Below, piece after piece: positions 1 to 13,123 of a DNA stretch of 64,000 bases (within the stretch, counting starts at the first letter, position 1; every line of letters begins with the position of its first letter). Under the pieces are notes generated by a model. That model did not search any database. It had not been told where the DNA came from and saw only the letters and a list, made by a program, of their open reading frames with translations. The position numbers were made by a program, and so were the translations under genes. This stretch comes from Polyodon spathula (lineage: Eukaryota > Chordata > Actinopteri > Acipenseriformes > Polyodontidae). The DNA is taken from contig NC_054535.1 in NCBI RefSeq assembly GCF_017654505.1, positions 50,700,348 to 50,764,347 on the forward strand, given 5' to 3'.

Positions 1-309
1 GCCATTATATTGAATATAAAACTGTTGATAACATTTTTGAAAATACATAATTCACAATAGACTTTTTCACAGTCATATCCAAACACGAGTCTACTAAATG
101 ATGGCCTTGCTTGTAAGAGTTCAAACATATTTCAAGGGAAATTTTTTTGACGAAACACAAATAAGTGATGCAACATTCAAGCATAACTCAGTAAAGTAAT
201 GAGTTTTTAAAAAAATAGATAAATCTGCTTCATCTTGAACTGTTAAAAGTAGTGAAAAGGAAAACATTTTTCATATTTACCTTAATCATCAATAAAATAA
301 ATATTTTAC
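1..309 (-). other. GAK: GAK intron 2, 5' part
   Basis: AT-rich sequence immediately downstream (minus strand) of GAK coding exon 2. The donor GT is the complement of the AC at 308-309 and is followed by an A-rich start typical of a 5' splice site. No exon or repeat is seen here; the next GAK exon lies left of the window. Confidence 0.75.
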
Positions 310-371
310 CTTAAGAGCGTAGTCTTTACTACTTCCAATATCCTGGGCTTCATACACAAAGGCAAACCCAC
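310..371 (-). CDS. GAK: GAK coding exon 2 (kinase glycine loop and VAIK-type lysine)
   Basis: Second coding exon of cyclin-G-associated kinase (auxilin-2), a Ser/Thr kinase of clathrin trafficking that phosphorylates AP-1/AP-2 mu subunits and recruits Hsc70 through a C-terminal J domain. Read on the minus strand, a TAG-CAG acceptor precedes the exon and a GTAAAA donor follows it. The codon split across the intron gives Gly. The peptide then reads GFAFVYEAQDIGSSKDYALK, which completes the glycine-rich ATP loop (GGFAFVY) and ends exactly on the lysine of ALK, the expected ATP-binding lysine of the family. Exons 1 and 2 together make 204 nt, 68 codons, in phase. Only the beginning of the kinase domain is in the window; the remaining kinase, PTEN-like, clathrin-binding and J domains lie to the left. 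Confidence 0.9.
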
Positions 372-2659
372 CTGTAGAAGAGAGGGAAGAGTTTCATTGT
401 ACAGTAATAACATATTCAGTAAAAAGGTAAATGTTTATAGATTCATGTATATATTACTGAACAAAAGGTAAGGTAACTTTTTGAAAAAACTGTTGCCTTC
501 AAAAATATTATTTTCAATGTTTTTCTTGAACTAACTACTCAACAAGTCTAACAATGCATGCTAGATAACATCTGTAGTTTTGTTTTTAAAAGGCTAAAAT
601 TAACCAGTTGTAAAAAGTATGATTTTGTTAATGGTTAATGTTGCTTAAATGTTCAACTATCCAGCGATAGCGTTAAAATCTTCAGTGCAGTCAGCATAAG
701 CAGGCCACATCTTGAAAGCAACCATTTCTAGCATGCTGCAGACAAAACATTTCATGAAACAGAAACCTCAAACCTCAAACAGCTATATGGAAGGAGTATG
801 AGATGGTTATTGTACGAGAGTCAGTTGTTACTACTGTTTCTGTAGTATGGCTACACTTACACATACAGATATTTGAATACAGGGCTGTCAGGGCTCTCAA
901 AAACTTTTTCCCATTGAGGGTCCAGGACTGAATGTCCCAGGGAAAATGTTAGGGGTCCCAATAAAGTACAAAGTCTTAATGTTATGGTACACAAATCTCT
1001 CTTTTTTTTTTTTTTTCCTTCATTTATGAAAGTTTTGACAATTTAACAAAAAAGAAAGAAAACACTAAAAGAATGAAGAACAAAAAAAAAAAGCTAAAGA
1101 ATCCACAAAAACACAATTCCATAAAGACCAAAGCAGAACCAACCATTCTCCTCAAACTAGGCATCCCCCACTGCTCTTCCCATTAAAAAGGAGACCGCTC
1201 CAGAAGTTCAGAACATAATCAGGTTTTTTAATTCATAAATCAAAATTCAGGTTTTGGTCTTGTTTATATTTTTCTATGAACCAAACTAACTTCCTTATTC
1301 AACATGATCTCCATGCCAGAACACTAACCCTAGGGAAGTGGCAAGTCCAGCTTTCATTACATTTCTTAAAATTGCCTCAACATAATTAATGTGTCAAACT
1401 TAACTTGAGGGGAGCTCATTTTTTAAACATTTAAAATGACTGGCTAAAGGAAGATGGAAATGACAGTTATTTGAAAAACAATTCTGCCAAGAACTGACAA
1501 GCAACCAGTGACCCTTAAAACTTAGCAGCATTACTACAGTACAGCTAAACATACAGCAAAAAAAATCCATTAAACTTCTGAGCTTCTGTCAATCACAATT
1601 GTTTATGCTTCAGCTGTCAGCAAGAAAGCCTGAAATGTATTTCTGCAAAACAAGCAACAGGAGGTCACGTGAAAGAGGTACTCGGTATAGGTTTAGTCTG
1701 CTCTGATCCAAGTATTCCCAGGTCACTGTTTTCCAGTTCTCTGCAGCACAAACTCACACAACGTAGCTCCATTACAAAACTGATTAATATAAATTATAAT
1801 AATCTGCCGTGGCGCTACCCATGTCAGACGGACACACACTCGTCCTGAGGACGCAGACAATGGCAAATGTGAGTCCCGACAAACCCTACATGGGTAACCA
1901 CGTCACCAAGAGAATGGTGGTTATAAAAAAATCATTCAGGCATTTGTGCTGCTATTGTGGAAGAACTTTCAGAACTGGATTACAGAAAATCGTGTTGTGT
2001 AATTTATAAAATTATTTCTGAGTCAACTTTGAGGTCAAGCGTGTACAGTACTTATTGGGATGTTTAAAAAAAAACTTGAAATTTGCTGTTCAGAAGCATT
2101 TCAAGACAAACTTACAAATATTTTTTTTTCTTTTGATTTTAGTGTTGCTAACCTAGTTTGCTATTATTATTATATACATCTTTACATTTTTTTTTTAATC
2201 TAAAACGCTATATTAAAAAAAATATTTTTGGTTGCTAGATTTGAATATAAACGATATCATTTATTTATTGGACATGCGCAATCCATCAATTTGTGAAACT
2301 AATAAAAACATGAAGATTGTCAAATATGGTTATAATGATAGAAATGACATGTTTAATATTTTATTATTACTTTAAAATAAAATACAGACAGCAAATCTCA
2401 TGGCAATGTGTTTATGTATGAATTAATTTATGTATTTAGTTTTCAGCAAGTGTAGTGCAGAGAAAGAATGTTGTCCTCCCTCAAAAAAAACAACAACATC
2501 AGGGTATGAAACCAGGATCATCGTGCTGCAGCAGCAGTATTCCAGTACACAATCATGGAACAAGATGCTAGATGAGGAAAAATAGCTGTAAAATGTTGTA
2601 CCCTGTTTTTTAAAAAAAAAAGTATAAATATAAAAACAACATATACTGTCTTTGCAGAA

Positions 2660-2895
2660 TTTTATGGCGCCTACTGCAAACATTGTGTGCATGTTGGTAG
2701 AAAAACAGTACAAAATGCAGAGAAACCTGGCAAGTTATACACAAGTCAGAACTGAAAGAACGTCAAGAAAAATCAGAGTTCCACAAAGCAGCTGTAATAG
2801 TTGGCAAGGATTTCGTATATGTGATGCAACAAACTAAAACACCTGTACATCAATCGGATTCAGCTTATAGAGAAAGAGTGGAAAAAAAAAAGGAA
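2660..2895 (+). pseudogene. Decayed coding-like fragment, unknown
   Basis: Two overlapping plus-strand frames look like one decayed coding stretch with a frameshift near 2710. The first ends around MLVEKQY and the second reads KCRETWQVIHKSELKERQ and then FHKAAVIVGKDFVYVMQQTK. Amino-acid composition is protein-like (charged and amphipathic), and there is no flanking splice signal I would trust. I do not recognise the family; a transposon-derived fragment is the most likely explanation because of its position in a repeat-rich intron. It could also be chance. Confidence 0.2.
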
Positions 2896-3689
2896 GAAGC
2901 TATTTTTATATTTGAATAACTCCCAAATATTGCTTATTATAGTTGTGCTCTTAGTATTACTTAAATTTACTAGCAAATGTATTCCAAACTGCACTGAAAG
3001 GAACATTTTCTTAAAGTATGTTATTCATTTGTTGAGGCGACGTGGGGTCACAGGGAACACTTTGTGTATCTTGAAGTATTAACCAAATCGAGCAACAAAG
3101 CTAGATCTGTCCATGTTAAAATCACTAAATTGATTGTGTTTACTGTTAAATAAAACCCAAATCCTACAAGTTATATTCTGCTTTTTTGTGTGTGTTTTGT
3201 GCAACTGGAAGGGGGCAAGTAGATTTAAGGACAAGTCAATTTTTCTAGCATGTTGTCCATTGGACAATAAGTTTTTTCAAAAATTGCACACCCCTGTAGT
3301 TACAAAAATATAATAAAAGTGTTTGGGATCTTAAGTTTAAAATCTTAATATGCAGATGTGTACCCCTGCTGTGAATTTGAAATAACACCGTCATATGTGA
3401 ATTTACCCATCAAGATTAGACCTGTCAACTCTCCGTTATTCGTAGGGACTCCCATTTTTTTTGAACACCTCTCCCGGACAACTCCCAGGACAGATTTTCT
3501 CCCGTATTTTGCTGAAAACTCTACTTTTAAACCTCAGCATACCTTTCATTTCTGCAAAAATCACGTACAGTCTGTGGTTACTGCAATCCCCATCTGTATT
3601 TAGCAGGGTTTAGGACACAGGAGAACCCTGTGGCAGGCATGCAATCAGTGCACGAGGTAAGCTCACATGCATGACCATCTACAATGGCT

Positions 3690-4560
3690 TCACGTGTGGT
3701 CAGCCTTCCCAGTAAAAAACAAAACAAAAATATTGATGCAAATTTCAAGCTTCTTGGACAACAACATATACTCACATAATCAGCAGCAAAGTTGGAAAAA
3801 GGCATATTTTCTGTAAACTATGCAGGACTGATTTTAACGGTGGGACATGGGAGCAAGACTGATGCTTGTGGTAAGCACGAGAGATCACAAAAACACCAAA
3901 AAGCCAGTGACGCGCAGAACACCAGCTCTTCAATTAATTACATCTTTCATTGTCAAAGAAAAAGCGGATATCAAGAAAGTTTAGATTATGTGACTAGTTC
4001 AGCAAACCTGCAGCAGACCTGTTCCCAGACTCACAAATTGCAAGAATAATATGTGTTTATATACAGTACTAGTGTGTTAATTTAAAATGTTACTGACAGT
4101 GATATTATTGATCTGCCGGTAATCAATAACATTTTTTTGTTTTTAAATGTAATGATGGACTTACTGAATGGAGTGGTTTTTTTGTTATAAAGTAGGTGAC
4201 ACAGCTCGTCCTTTAGGTTTGTTGTGTGATGAAAGTAACAACACCAACTGTGTATGCTTTGCTGTCGTTCAAAAGCAATTACAGTCGACCTGTTTACAAA
4301 GTATTGGCTGCTGCCAAATCAGCCAACTACAACTACAGTACAGTATGAACCACAGGGGCCAAGAGAGCATTTGATTGTGAAGCATGTCTTGGTTGTTTAT
4401 TCTGTTTGACATGTATCTTTTTTTAGAAGCAATTAGAAGGAGACAATCACAGTCCAGCATTCTACCAAGTAATAAAGTGGAACAGTTGCATGCCTTTGTC
4501 TTATGTAGGTATTCACTTCAATTCAGGCCACTAAGATTTTAGCTTACAAAAGCTTCCTTA
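3690..4560 (+). pseudogene. BED-type zinc-finger transposase relic, copy 1
   Basis: The first part (about 3806-3930) reads FCKLCRTDFN, then, after a one-base shift, VGHGSKTDACGKHERSQKHQK. The spacing C-x2-C followed by a late H-x4-H resembles the BED-like zinc finger at the N terminus of hAT-type transposases. The later part (4300-4560) is non-coding but shares long stretches with 20040-20330. A near-identical second copy sits at 18.9-20.3 kb and carries the same frameshift. The hAT assignment is inferred from the finger alone; no DDE region is present. Confidence 0.45.
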
Positions 4561-6530
4561 TTTTGAAAACTCAGTGTTGACAGGTATGCCTTTGCTTCTT
4601 AAAAAAGCTCTCTATACAAGGGGATACAAAGGATCCCCTGTTCACGTGGTGGTACTTCTATCATGGAACTGGTTTGGTTTAGTTTCAGATGACACTGAAG
4701 CTTTTTTGCAAGCCAATACAGGAATGCTTGCTCAGTTGACTGAAAAACCCACTGTAACCAGGATATAAGAATGAGGATAACCCAGCTTTCGTGGTCAAGC
4801 TACAAAGATCTGTACCTGCAAGCATCTTTGCAATTGAGAAAAAACAGCAGAGGTTCAAAAGGGAAATCAGAGGTTCAAAAGGAAAATAATACAATAAAGA
4901 AGGATAACTTCAAGTAGTGGCATAACAGATTTTTTATTTTTTTTTTGTAATCTGACTAGGCAAATGAATCCTGTATTGTGAGACGATTTAGAAAACAAAA
5001 AAAGGTTTACATTTATTATGTATTTAAGCAATAAGACCTTTATTTCATCTTGAAAAAGGCAAAATAAAAATTACAAAAAATAACTTGTCAAAATGATATT
5101 GATATGCTTGTCTGCAGCACTGTGCTCGGCTATCCAACCTGTGGAGAAATTATGATGAGATTTGTAATGTTGCAACAGACACAAAAAATGATCTAGGTTA
5201 AGCATGGAGGCTGTATTCAAATCAATGTTTTCTGATTAACCAATGCTGAAGCCAGATTAAATAGAGTAGCCAAGATAAATGTGTGTGTACTAGAGAAGAG
5301 AGCTGTAGACAAGGAAAGACATTATTACTGATTATGGTGACAAACATCTAGGACCAGATAAACAGAAAGGTTTGCGCACAGTGCAGAGGGTTATGCGCGC
5401 CACAAATGGCCGTTATGTGTGAATGTGCAAAATGTGCCATATTAGAAACTTCTTTTTGCGTACCAGTGCGTTTTGCGCTGTGCACAAATATAATGTATGC
5501 ATAACGCAACATGCGAGACCCTGCCATGTTTGAAAGTATGCGTCAAGCACAAAACCATTTTTTGCGAGGCATAAAATAACGCTTTTAAAAAGCAAGCCTT
5601 AACTCTTCCATCCAATCACTGAAGTACTAGAGGTACTAGAACAATGGAAAACACCCAAAAAACAGCTATTTTCCAACTTTGCGTAACTGTTTTGTGCCGT
5701 GTAGGAAATTAGCAATTTTTGTGCAAAAGCACGAATTCTTTCTAGGCACAAATTCTGCAAGACGGCTTTCCAGAAATGTAATTTAAGACCAAAGAGTCAG
5801 ATTTGTTTAAAAGAATTACATGAAGCTTAATTAAATGGCCCTGTGAGTCAGTTACATAACCCTAATAAAAAGTATTATCAGGGCTCAAAGTTTGCTAAAA
5901 TCCTTAAGGGCATCTGACTCCTAGACTTCAAAATTTGGTAGCCAACTAAAACTTTAGGGGCCAACTGAAATATTCTTTGTTCTAAACTCCAGCTATTTTG
6001 TAATGCATTAATAGAAATGTATATATTCAATGTACTAATATAAAATCTACTAACTATTTAACAACCAGAGATTTTTCTGATAAAAAATAAACATCCATCT
6101 TTCATCATAGACTGCAAAAAAAAAAAATCATATTGAAAGTTGAACATCTCTCTTACACAGAAAACAAAAAAAGAGTTTTGACTAATTACAACAGCCAAAA
6201 GATATACCAAAATAGCTGATTCTGGGAGGTGCACTGGTGTAACAACAAAAGCAGTGATGGAAATATGACTTATTGTATAGCAGTTTCTCCCATTCCAGGT
6301 TTTAATAAGAGCTTGATTCGCCACACTTTATAAGTAACAAGCGCAAGTGAATCTTATTAAATTCATAGTAAAACCAGGAATTATCAGGAATGGGAGTCTT
6401 ATTTCCATCCCTGAAAAGTGTAACACATTTAAAGAATTTACATACTGAATAAGAAATATTTCAAAATGATGTTACAATTTCTATTATTCTATTATTTCAC
6501 CAGGCTTTGTAAATTATAAATTGGTAAAAA

Positions 6531-6568
6531 AAACAAACAAATAAACAAACAAACAAACAAACAAACAA
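6531..6568. repeat. (ACAA)n microsatellite
   Basis: About nine tandem copies of AAAC/ACAA ending in an A run. Simple repeat inside GAK intron 1. Confidence 0.9.
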
Positions 6569-7167
6569 AAAAAGCTGATACTGGACTGGTACAAAAACAC
6601 TTCATATGAAATCAAAGCACAACTACTGCAAAATTATATGAAGGCCACATTTAAACTTAGTTAAAATTCACTACTACATATATTTTGACCATACCTGTAC
6701 ATCACATGTGCTTAGTCAAAAACCTCAAAACAAAAAAGTGTAACACTGATTTCTATTAATGCACCACCAGTAATATTTTTCATGCTCATTTTAGTGTCTA
6801 AAACAACTATTGAACTCGGCTGCCTTTATTAGGAGCCGTTGTTCTGTCCAAAAAAAAAAAAAAAACCACAAGCACACTTCTGATTATTGTTGTTATGTTT
6901 ATCTAGAGCAGTGGTGGCCAGTACATCAAATCACTGGGATCCACTGTGGTGGATCTCAACGGGCTCCGTGATCCACCAGTAAGCTATGACCAACAGTTAT
7001 AGCAGGATCTAATATAATAGTGTCCAATACGTAAGATAGCAGAAATAAAACCAAATGACCACAACAACAAAAATGTAACAATCAAAGCATTTTTTATATT
7101 AAGCATAGATAGTTAAAAAACAGAAACTTATTAGTGTTTTTCATCACAGTCTAGAAACCTGGTGTAG

Positions 7168-7345
7168 TCAGGGCTCTACGCTAACTTTTTTTTTTTTAAG
7201 GCACAAGTTAAAAAATGTAGGCACGCACTTAAATATTTAGGGGCACACAAAAGAAAGAAATTACTCAAATTTATTGTTGAAGATCTACAAATCTTTTATG
7301 TCCGTTCCTTTCATAAAACTTGTGCAGTTAAATACTTTTACAACA
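7168..7345. repeat. Dispersed repeat, copy 1 ('cagggctctacgctaact')
   Basis: Starts with CAGGGCTCTACGCTAACTTT and continues with GTAGGCACGCAC-type words. A related copy starts at about 29273 with CAGGGCTCTATGCTAACTTT and GTAGGCGCACGC, and further pieces are at 29640-29720. Family not identified; the CAGGG start would fit a non-autonomous hAT element. Confidence 0.4.
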
Positions 7346-7601
7346 ACATAAATAAAACCTTTTTTTCCCTAAACTTAAATGATTTTTAACTGCCTGGTAG
7401 CATCTTCCTCAGAATGTGCTACTTGCCTGTTATGGTACTACGGCGGTATGGGATTTGTAGTTTTTAAAGTGCGATTAGCAGTGGGCAGTGGACACCAATA
7501 AACTACATTCCCAGAGTACATTACGATTGAGCTTTGAGAGTTTAGATCAGACTGAGGTGTATTTTTTGTTTATATCTATACCTATATATAAATATATAGT
7601 A

Positions 7602-9093
7602 CCTATAGAAAGTCTACACCCCCTTGAACTTTTTTCACATTTTGTTGTGTCAGTGCCTCAGAGTTTCATGCATTTAAATGAGGATTTTTTTCCCCACTTA
7701 TCTAAACACCATACTCCACACTATTAAGAGGCAAAAAGTTTTTACTGAGAAAAAAAATTATATATTAAAAATACAAAACTGAAGGATCATAATTGGAGAA
7801 GTCTCCACCCAACTGAGTTAGTACTTGGTGGAAGCACCTTTGGCAGCAATTACAGCTGTGAGTCTGGGATAGGTCTCTACTAACTTTGCACACCTAGATT
7901 TGGCAGTATTTGACCATTCTTCTTTACAAAACTGTTCAAGCTCTGTCAAGTTCCTTGGGGAGCGTTGATGGACAGCAATCTTCAAGTCATGACACAAATT
8001 TTCGATTGGATTCAGGTCGGGGCTCTGACTGGACCACTCAAGGACATTTACCATTTTGTTCCTTAGCCACTCCAGTGTAGCTTTGGCTGTGTGCTTTGTG
8101 TTGTTGTCATACTGAAAGGTGAACTTCCATCCCAGTTTCAGCTTTTTTGCAGAGGGCAGCAGGTTTTCCTCAAGGACTTCTCTGTACTTTGCTCCATTCA
8201 TTTTCTCTTCTATCCTGACAAGAGCCCCAGTCCCTGCCGATGAGAACATGCTTCACAGTAGGGATGGTGTTCTTTAGGTGATGCGCTGTGTTGGGTTTGC
8301 ACCAAACACAACGCTTTGCATTTAGACCAAAAAGTTCCATTTTAGTTTCATAAGACCTAAAATTTTTTGCATACTTCAAATGGGATTCGAGGTGGGCTTT
8401 CTTGAGTAAAATACAGGTCAGATTTGTGCAGTGCTTAGGATATTGTTGTCACATGCACACTTCGACAAGTCTTGGCCATAAACGTCTGTAGCTCTTGCAA
8501 AGTTGTCATTGGCCTCTTGGTGTCCTCTCTGATCAGTCTCCTTCTTGCTCAGTCATCCAGTTTGGAGGGATGGCCTGATCTAGGCAGGGTCTTGGTGGTG
8601 CCATACACCTTCCACTTCTTAATAATCATCTTGACCGGGATATTCAAGGCCTTTGATATTTTTTATACCCATCCCCAAATCTGTGCCTTTCAACAATTTT
8701 GTCCTGGAGTTCTTTTGAAAGCTCCTTGGTGCTCATGGTTGACTACCCAGCAGAGGGAACCTATAGGAACTGCTGAATTTATCCTGAAATCATGTGAATC
8801 ACTAAAATTTAACACAGGTGTAGCACACTTAACTTGGTGTGTGATTTTTGAAGGTGATTAGTTACACCTGAGCTAATTTAGGATTGCTATTACAAGGGGG
8901 GTGGACACTTACCCAACCAAGCTATTTCAGTTTTGATTTTTAATTAATTTTCTACAAATTTTCTTTTTACTTGGAAGTTGTGGGGAAGGATGTGTAAATA
9001 AATTTAAAAAAAAAACTATTGTAGTGCATTTTAGTTCCAGGCTATAAGGAAACAAAGGTGAACATTTTGAAAGGGGTGTAGACTTTCTATAGG
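7602..9093 (-). mobile_element. Tc1/mariner element, family A, near full length
   Basis: Bounded by inverted ends: CCTATAGAAAGTCTACACC on the left and its reverse complement GGTGTAGACTTTCTATAGG on the right, about 1.49 kb apart, as expected for a Tc1 element. It lies next to TA-rich DNA, fitting the TA target preference. The inside carries a decayed transposase on the minus strand. Pieces of the same family are at 22.7-24.0 kb and 27.05-27.38 kb. Confidence 0.9.
7818..8740 (-). pseudogene. Tc1 transposase pseudogene (element A)
   Basis: The C-terminal 143-residue open frame (7818-8249) contains the DDE-type end of a Tc1 transposase: YDNNTKHTA in place of the usual HDNDPKHTA (the second catalytic D is retained), WSSQSPDLNPIENLCHD with the last acidic residue, and a terminal VIAAKGASTKY. 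The region encoding the helix-turn-helix (about 8390-8740) is in other frames and interrupted, and the start codon region is shortened compared with the copy at 23.9 kb. Several frameshifts make the gene inactive. A functional protein of this family is about 340 residues. Confidence 0.85.
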
Positions 9094-10306
9094 AACTAAT
9101 AAAATATATATATATTTTTTTTTTTTTCCCCCCAGGTGAAAGTCAACCTTTAAGAATTTCTAGTCGCCCACGTGTGCCTAAATTAAAATTGACATTCACA
9201 TAAGCATTTTTTTAGTCTCATATTCAGACACTCTCTGGATATTTTCATTTGTGCTACTTCTGGGCGACACAGAAGGCTCTCCGTCACCTGCAACAAAATC
9301 TGTTGTATGCTTATATGTTAGTAATTGTTCCGATTTGTTAATCGCAAAGCGTTAACCACTGAATTATAATTAGAATATTTGACTTTAGCTGGGTTTAACT
9401 GAGGCACAATAAGTGATCACTTTAAAAACTTCTTGGACACAATATTTTTCCATCTACAAATATCTGTAACAAAAATACATAAACTGTGTTTCCTGCATAG
9501 GCTATAAGGAAACATTCATAAACCCTGAAAGCATTTGAATATTAGATGCAACAATGAAAAATTCACATTAAAGTACATTGTACCAAATCCAACGACAGAG
9601 GCAAACTAATTTTACTGAAGGACGATTCTTAAGACAATAGGGGAATTTGTGAAAATGGTACTGGTGTTAATGGGATAAGAGAATGGATTCAAAAATTTTA
9701 GTGAATACTGATTTAAAAAGCAGGGTGCTAATTATTTGGTTCCAACTTGGTCCAGATACAGTATCTTGACTGTTTAGTGGATAACCTCCTGATGGAAAAA
9801 CTAGTTTGACTTAACAACAGTATCTACCAGCAACACACACACACCAACCAATCTGAAAACAAACTGCAGGTGTCATTTGATATTACTACTTCTCTCTGCT
9901 GCCATCAGACTCATTTTGCCTTTGTCCTACTATTGGTTGAGGTTTTTAGGAGACAGAGCTGATTTTCTATATCAGTGGTTTTCAACCTTTTAAAAAATGT
10001 ACCTCTTCTGTCCAGAGGTTTCAGATCAAGTACCCATTTACATGTGTTCTCTACTTAATGTTGCGATAAAAGGTAGAATAAGCCGATTAACACATTTCTT
10101 TAACATAATTTATGGCACAAGTTTGGGACTGACAGGCAGCACAGAATCAAGAGCCAGTATTAGGGAATCTCTGAATAAACCAAAGTTGTCTGCACTGCAA
10201 ATGTGTATCACGTTACCTTTTACTGCTCATCTCAGCATAACTGTGTGCCATTTAAAGAGCATGTAGCGGGGTTCCAAAAAATAGTGTTATACGTATATAC
10301 TGCTGT

Positions 10307-10416
10307 GTTACCTATTTGACAATGTGGGTAATAATCCTTACAAAGCTCTTTTTAAAATGTCCACTCTAGTGCACTGATAGCGTAAGGATTATTGCCCACA
10401 TTTTCAAACAGGTAAC
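10307..10416. repeat. Hairpin repeat (about 35-bp inverted arms)
   Basis: The left arm GTTACCTATTTGACAATGTG (continuing to about 10341) is the near-exact reverse complement of the right arm ending at 10416 (GCCCACATTTTCAAACAGG and onwards). A similar left-arm sequence, TTTTGACAATGTGGTTAATA, occurs at 59994, so this is a dispersed fold-back element rather than a local palindrome. No coding content. Confidence 0.6.
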
Positions 10417-10537
10417 AAAACAATAGCAATCCATGAAGTGGTATAGAACAGAAAAGCCAGAGCACTTGTTCTGTTTTTTTATGTGTGTGTGTGTATATAT
10501 ATATAAATTTTACTGCTATTCCTGGAGCTATTTATAC

Positions 10538-10720
10538 CAGTGGTTCCCAACCCTGGTCCTGGGGACCCCCTGTGTCTGCTGGTTTTCATTCCAACCGAGC
10601 TCTCAATTACATAACTAGACCTTTATATGAACTGATAATTTGCTTAATTAAGACCTTTTTAATTGTTTTCAGCTCTTAGTTGAAAATTTCACATTCGCTA
10701 CAACATTTTATAACTTGAAC
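10538..10720. mobile_element. hAT-like MITE, one half
   Basis: Begins CAGTGGTTCCCAACCCTGGT and continues with CCTGGGGACCCCCTGTGTCT, the left half of the palindromic element found complete at 18477-18797. The CAGTGGTTC start is typical of hAT termini. The right half is missing here. Confidence 0.55.
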
Positions 10721-12981
10721 AGCACAAAACACTGTACAGAACTCTCCATAGGCAGAATTACCTGACATCTGCTTCACCCACCCCAATACCAGAGTGGAAA
10801 TGTGTTCAATCTAAAATCATGCATGCATTCAGATGGATGATCATTTTGAAACTATACAACACAAACCTTTGAGCTGCTAAACAAAAATGAAATATTTATG
10901 CACAGTGGTTTAGAGATAATAGAATACGGTTTAAAAAATATTCAAGATCATTAGTTTCTGCTACTTTCATTTTTGCTTTTCTGTCGGGCTTCGTACCCCC
11001 AGGGGTGTGTACAGGGTCAAACAGATGATTAGGCACCCTTAAATATACTAGATAATTTTAAGGTTTTACTGGTTTTAGCACATACAGCACAATTAAAAAA
11101 AAAAATTCTAACAAAGTCAGCTAAATATAGGACTTTAAATACTACACATAGTTTATTGAACCAGCATAATCTCAAAACAACTGGAAACCTGCCCAACCAG
11201 CTCTGACACTGTTGTAAATGTCTGGGCATTCCATACACACATTATAAATAACATAACTGAAGTAAAATCCAGCAGAATTATACTACAGTGCACACATAAA
11301 AGACCAAGTATAGCAGTGAAGTGGGTTTGTAAACAGTTCAGTTGAGCGGATTGCCTGAACTGTTGTCTTTTTGTTGCATCTGATATTTAGCATTTTGTGA
11401 CCCCACAGTTGCTGAACATAAAACTGGGTCATTGTTGTGGATATTCTTCCAGTGTTACTGTTTTTGAAAAACCAAAACTAGGCAGTAAAACGTTTAGGTA
11501 ATACAAGTCCAGGTTTGCAAGCTCTGTTTACTGTAAGAGCTCTTGCCATAATGTCACTTTTCTTGTCACAAACATCGATTGAACAATATAGCCGTAATGG
11601 AGAGTGAAAGAAGGTTCTGCACAAGAAACCATCTTCTACAGTACTACAGTATATGTTTAAGTATTAGATCCTGTACGCACAAACACATGATGACATGCAA
11701 CGGAGAACAACATTATTTTATTGATATACCTCTGATTGCAAACCACCCAAATAATGTATGGATTTGAATCCAATGTTCATAGACCCTGAACTGGCAAACA
11801 ACGCCACCCACTATGCTGACACCCAAATACTGCATTTAGTCTAATACTGAACCAAAAAACATGTCCATTCATCAGGGGTAAGTAGAAGAAACAAAAAAAT
11901 AAACCTTTTAAATCCAATTTCGATTTAACAGCTTTCTGGACAAGTTAGATCAGTGGCCAGTTGTTAATACACACATTTCCCTTGAGTTCCTAGATTCAAA
12001 TTAACCCTCTATGCAGCCACCCCCCGGGTTAGTTTTTTTTTTGGTTTCCAAGGGTAATATGAGACCTGTAGGAATATTAAAATTAACTTACTGACATTGA
12101 TTTTCTTTTAGTATTACTACATACCAGCATTGCATGAAATTAATTAATGAGGCATACATATTCTTGCTTTAATACTGGTCAATAGTGTATTTTCAAAAGG
12201 TACTGTTTTGTCACCCTGGTATATTATTTGTTTATTTATGTATTTATTTTTAAAATAGGGCAAGTACACAGTTGCTGATTTAAGGTAAGAGAAAAGTAAT
12301 CTCAAAAGGTACGTTTTGGCAAGTGGAAATTATGTTTACAGTCTCTGAGAATAATAACACAGTACATAAACTGTCACATACAGCAGTTTTCTGTCCTTAA
12401 GTATGTGTAAATGCACTAAAGAGATTAGAGTAATCTAATAGTATCCAATATATTAATCACAAAGCACACGAGTACAGTAAAGAAAGAAAAACATACAGCA
12501 ACAAAGCAGGGTTCGTGAACGAATACACTAAGTTCACTCTCCTCAGGTTGTACTTGCTCGTTTTAAACGTGGAACTGTTGCAATCATCACTGACTCATTA
12601 TCATTAAAATATCGACAAAAAAAATCTACTAAACTAACGCATAAATATCACTTCCATGCAAATATATATTTTTTAAAATGCATTGTAAAGCTGCTAGTCT
12701 TGTGGTTAAAATAACACTGTGCTTTTTATTTCGTTTTATTAACCGATCCACACGCAAAACCAGACACTGGTTGACAGGTGCAACCTGAAGAACAGCGGTG
12801 TACAAAAAAAAACAAAACAAACAAACAAAAAAAAAACAGCTGGTGTACTGTGACTGTATCGTAAGGCCAGATCAGGTATTCACCATCCACTTCCAGCACT
12901 GTGTACCTACCTGTCCCTGCCACACTACGTTAATGCAAAAGTCGTTCAATGAATCTTGAGCTGCATGCTAATACACCTTAC

Positions 12982-13123
12982 CTTCTGCGATCACCCGTTT
13001 GATGCGGAGCTTCATGTCGCCCAATTCCACAGTCTGCCCAACAAACTCATTCTGGTCTCGGCTTGCGGCTCCAGCAGAACCGGGCCCCGCCAGGAAATCA
13101 AGTGCCGACTGGAACAAGGACAT
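12982..13123 (-). CDS. GAK: GAK coding exon 1
   Basis: First coding exon of GAK on the minus strand. The start ATG (complement of CAT at 13121-13123) opens MSLFQSALDFLAGPGS, continues with RDQNEFVGQTVELGD and ends in KRVIAEG split by a phase-1 intron with donor GTAAGG. This closely matches the known vertebrate GAK N terminus (MSL-QSALDFLAGPGS, FVGQTVELG). It is clearly GAK rather than its paralogue AAK1, which lacks this opening. The exon gives residues 1-47 plus one base; residues 40-47 begin the kinase glycine loop completed by exon 2. No in-frame upstream ATG is seen close by. A 25-bp homopolymer (A run on the plus strand, 13171-13195) lies 48 bp upstream of the ATG. Confidence 0.92.

Larger units (their letters stand above)
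372..12981 (-). other. GAK: GAK intron 1 (12.6 kb), repeat-rich
   Basis: The interval between the two GAK exons. It holds no recognisable host exon. Its contents are a decayed zinc-finger transposase relic (3.7-4.6 kb), an ACAA microsatellite, a Tc1 element (7.6-9.1 kb), a hairpin element (10.31-10.42 kb) and half of a hAT-like MITE (10.5 kb). Further hAT-like starts (CAGTGGT words) are at 6.91 and 9.97 kb. At 5.36-5.76 kb is a patch enriched in GCG/TGCGC words in otherwise AT-rich DNA. The stretches 372-2640, 4570-5350 and 10.7-12.98 kb contain only AT-rich sequence and short unexplained ORFs that I do not regard as genes. Confidence 0.7.

Noticed and set aside
1809..2009. 66-codon plus-strand frame
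   Set aside because: No recognisable domain, no splice context and no conserved composition; probably chance.
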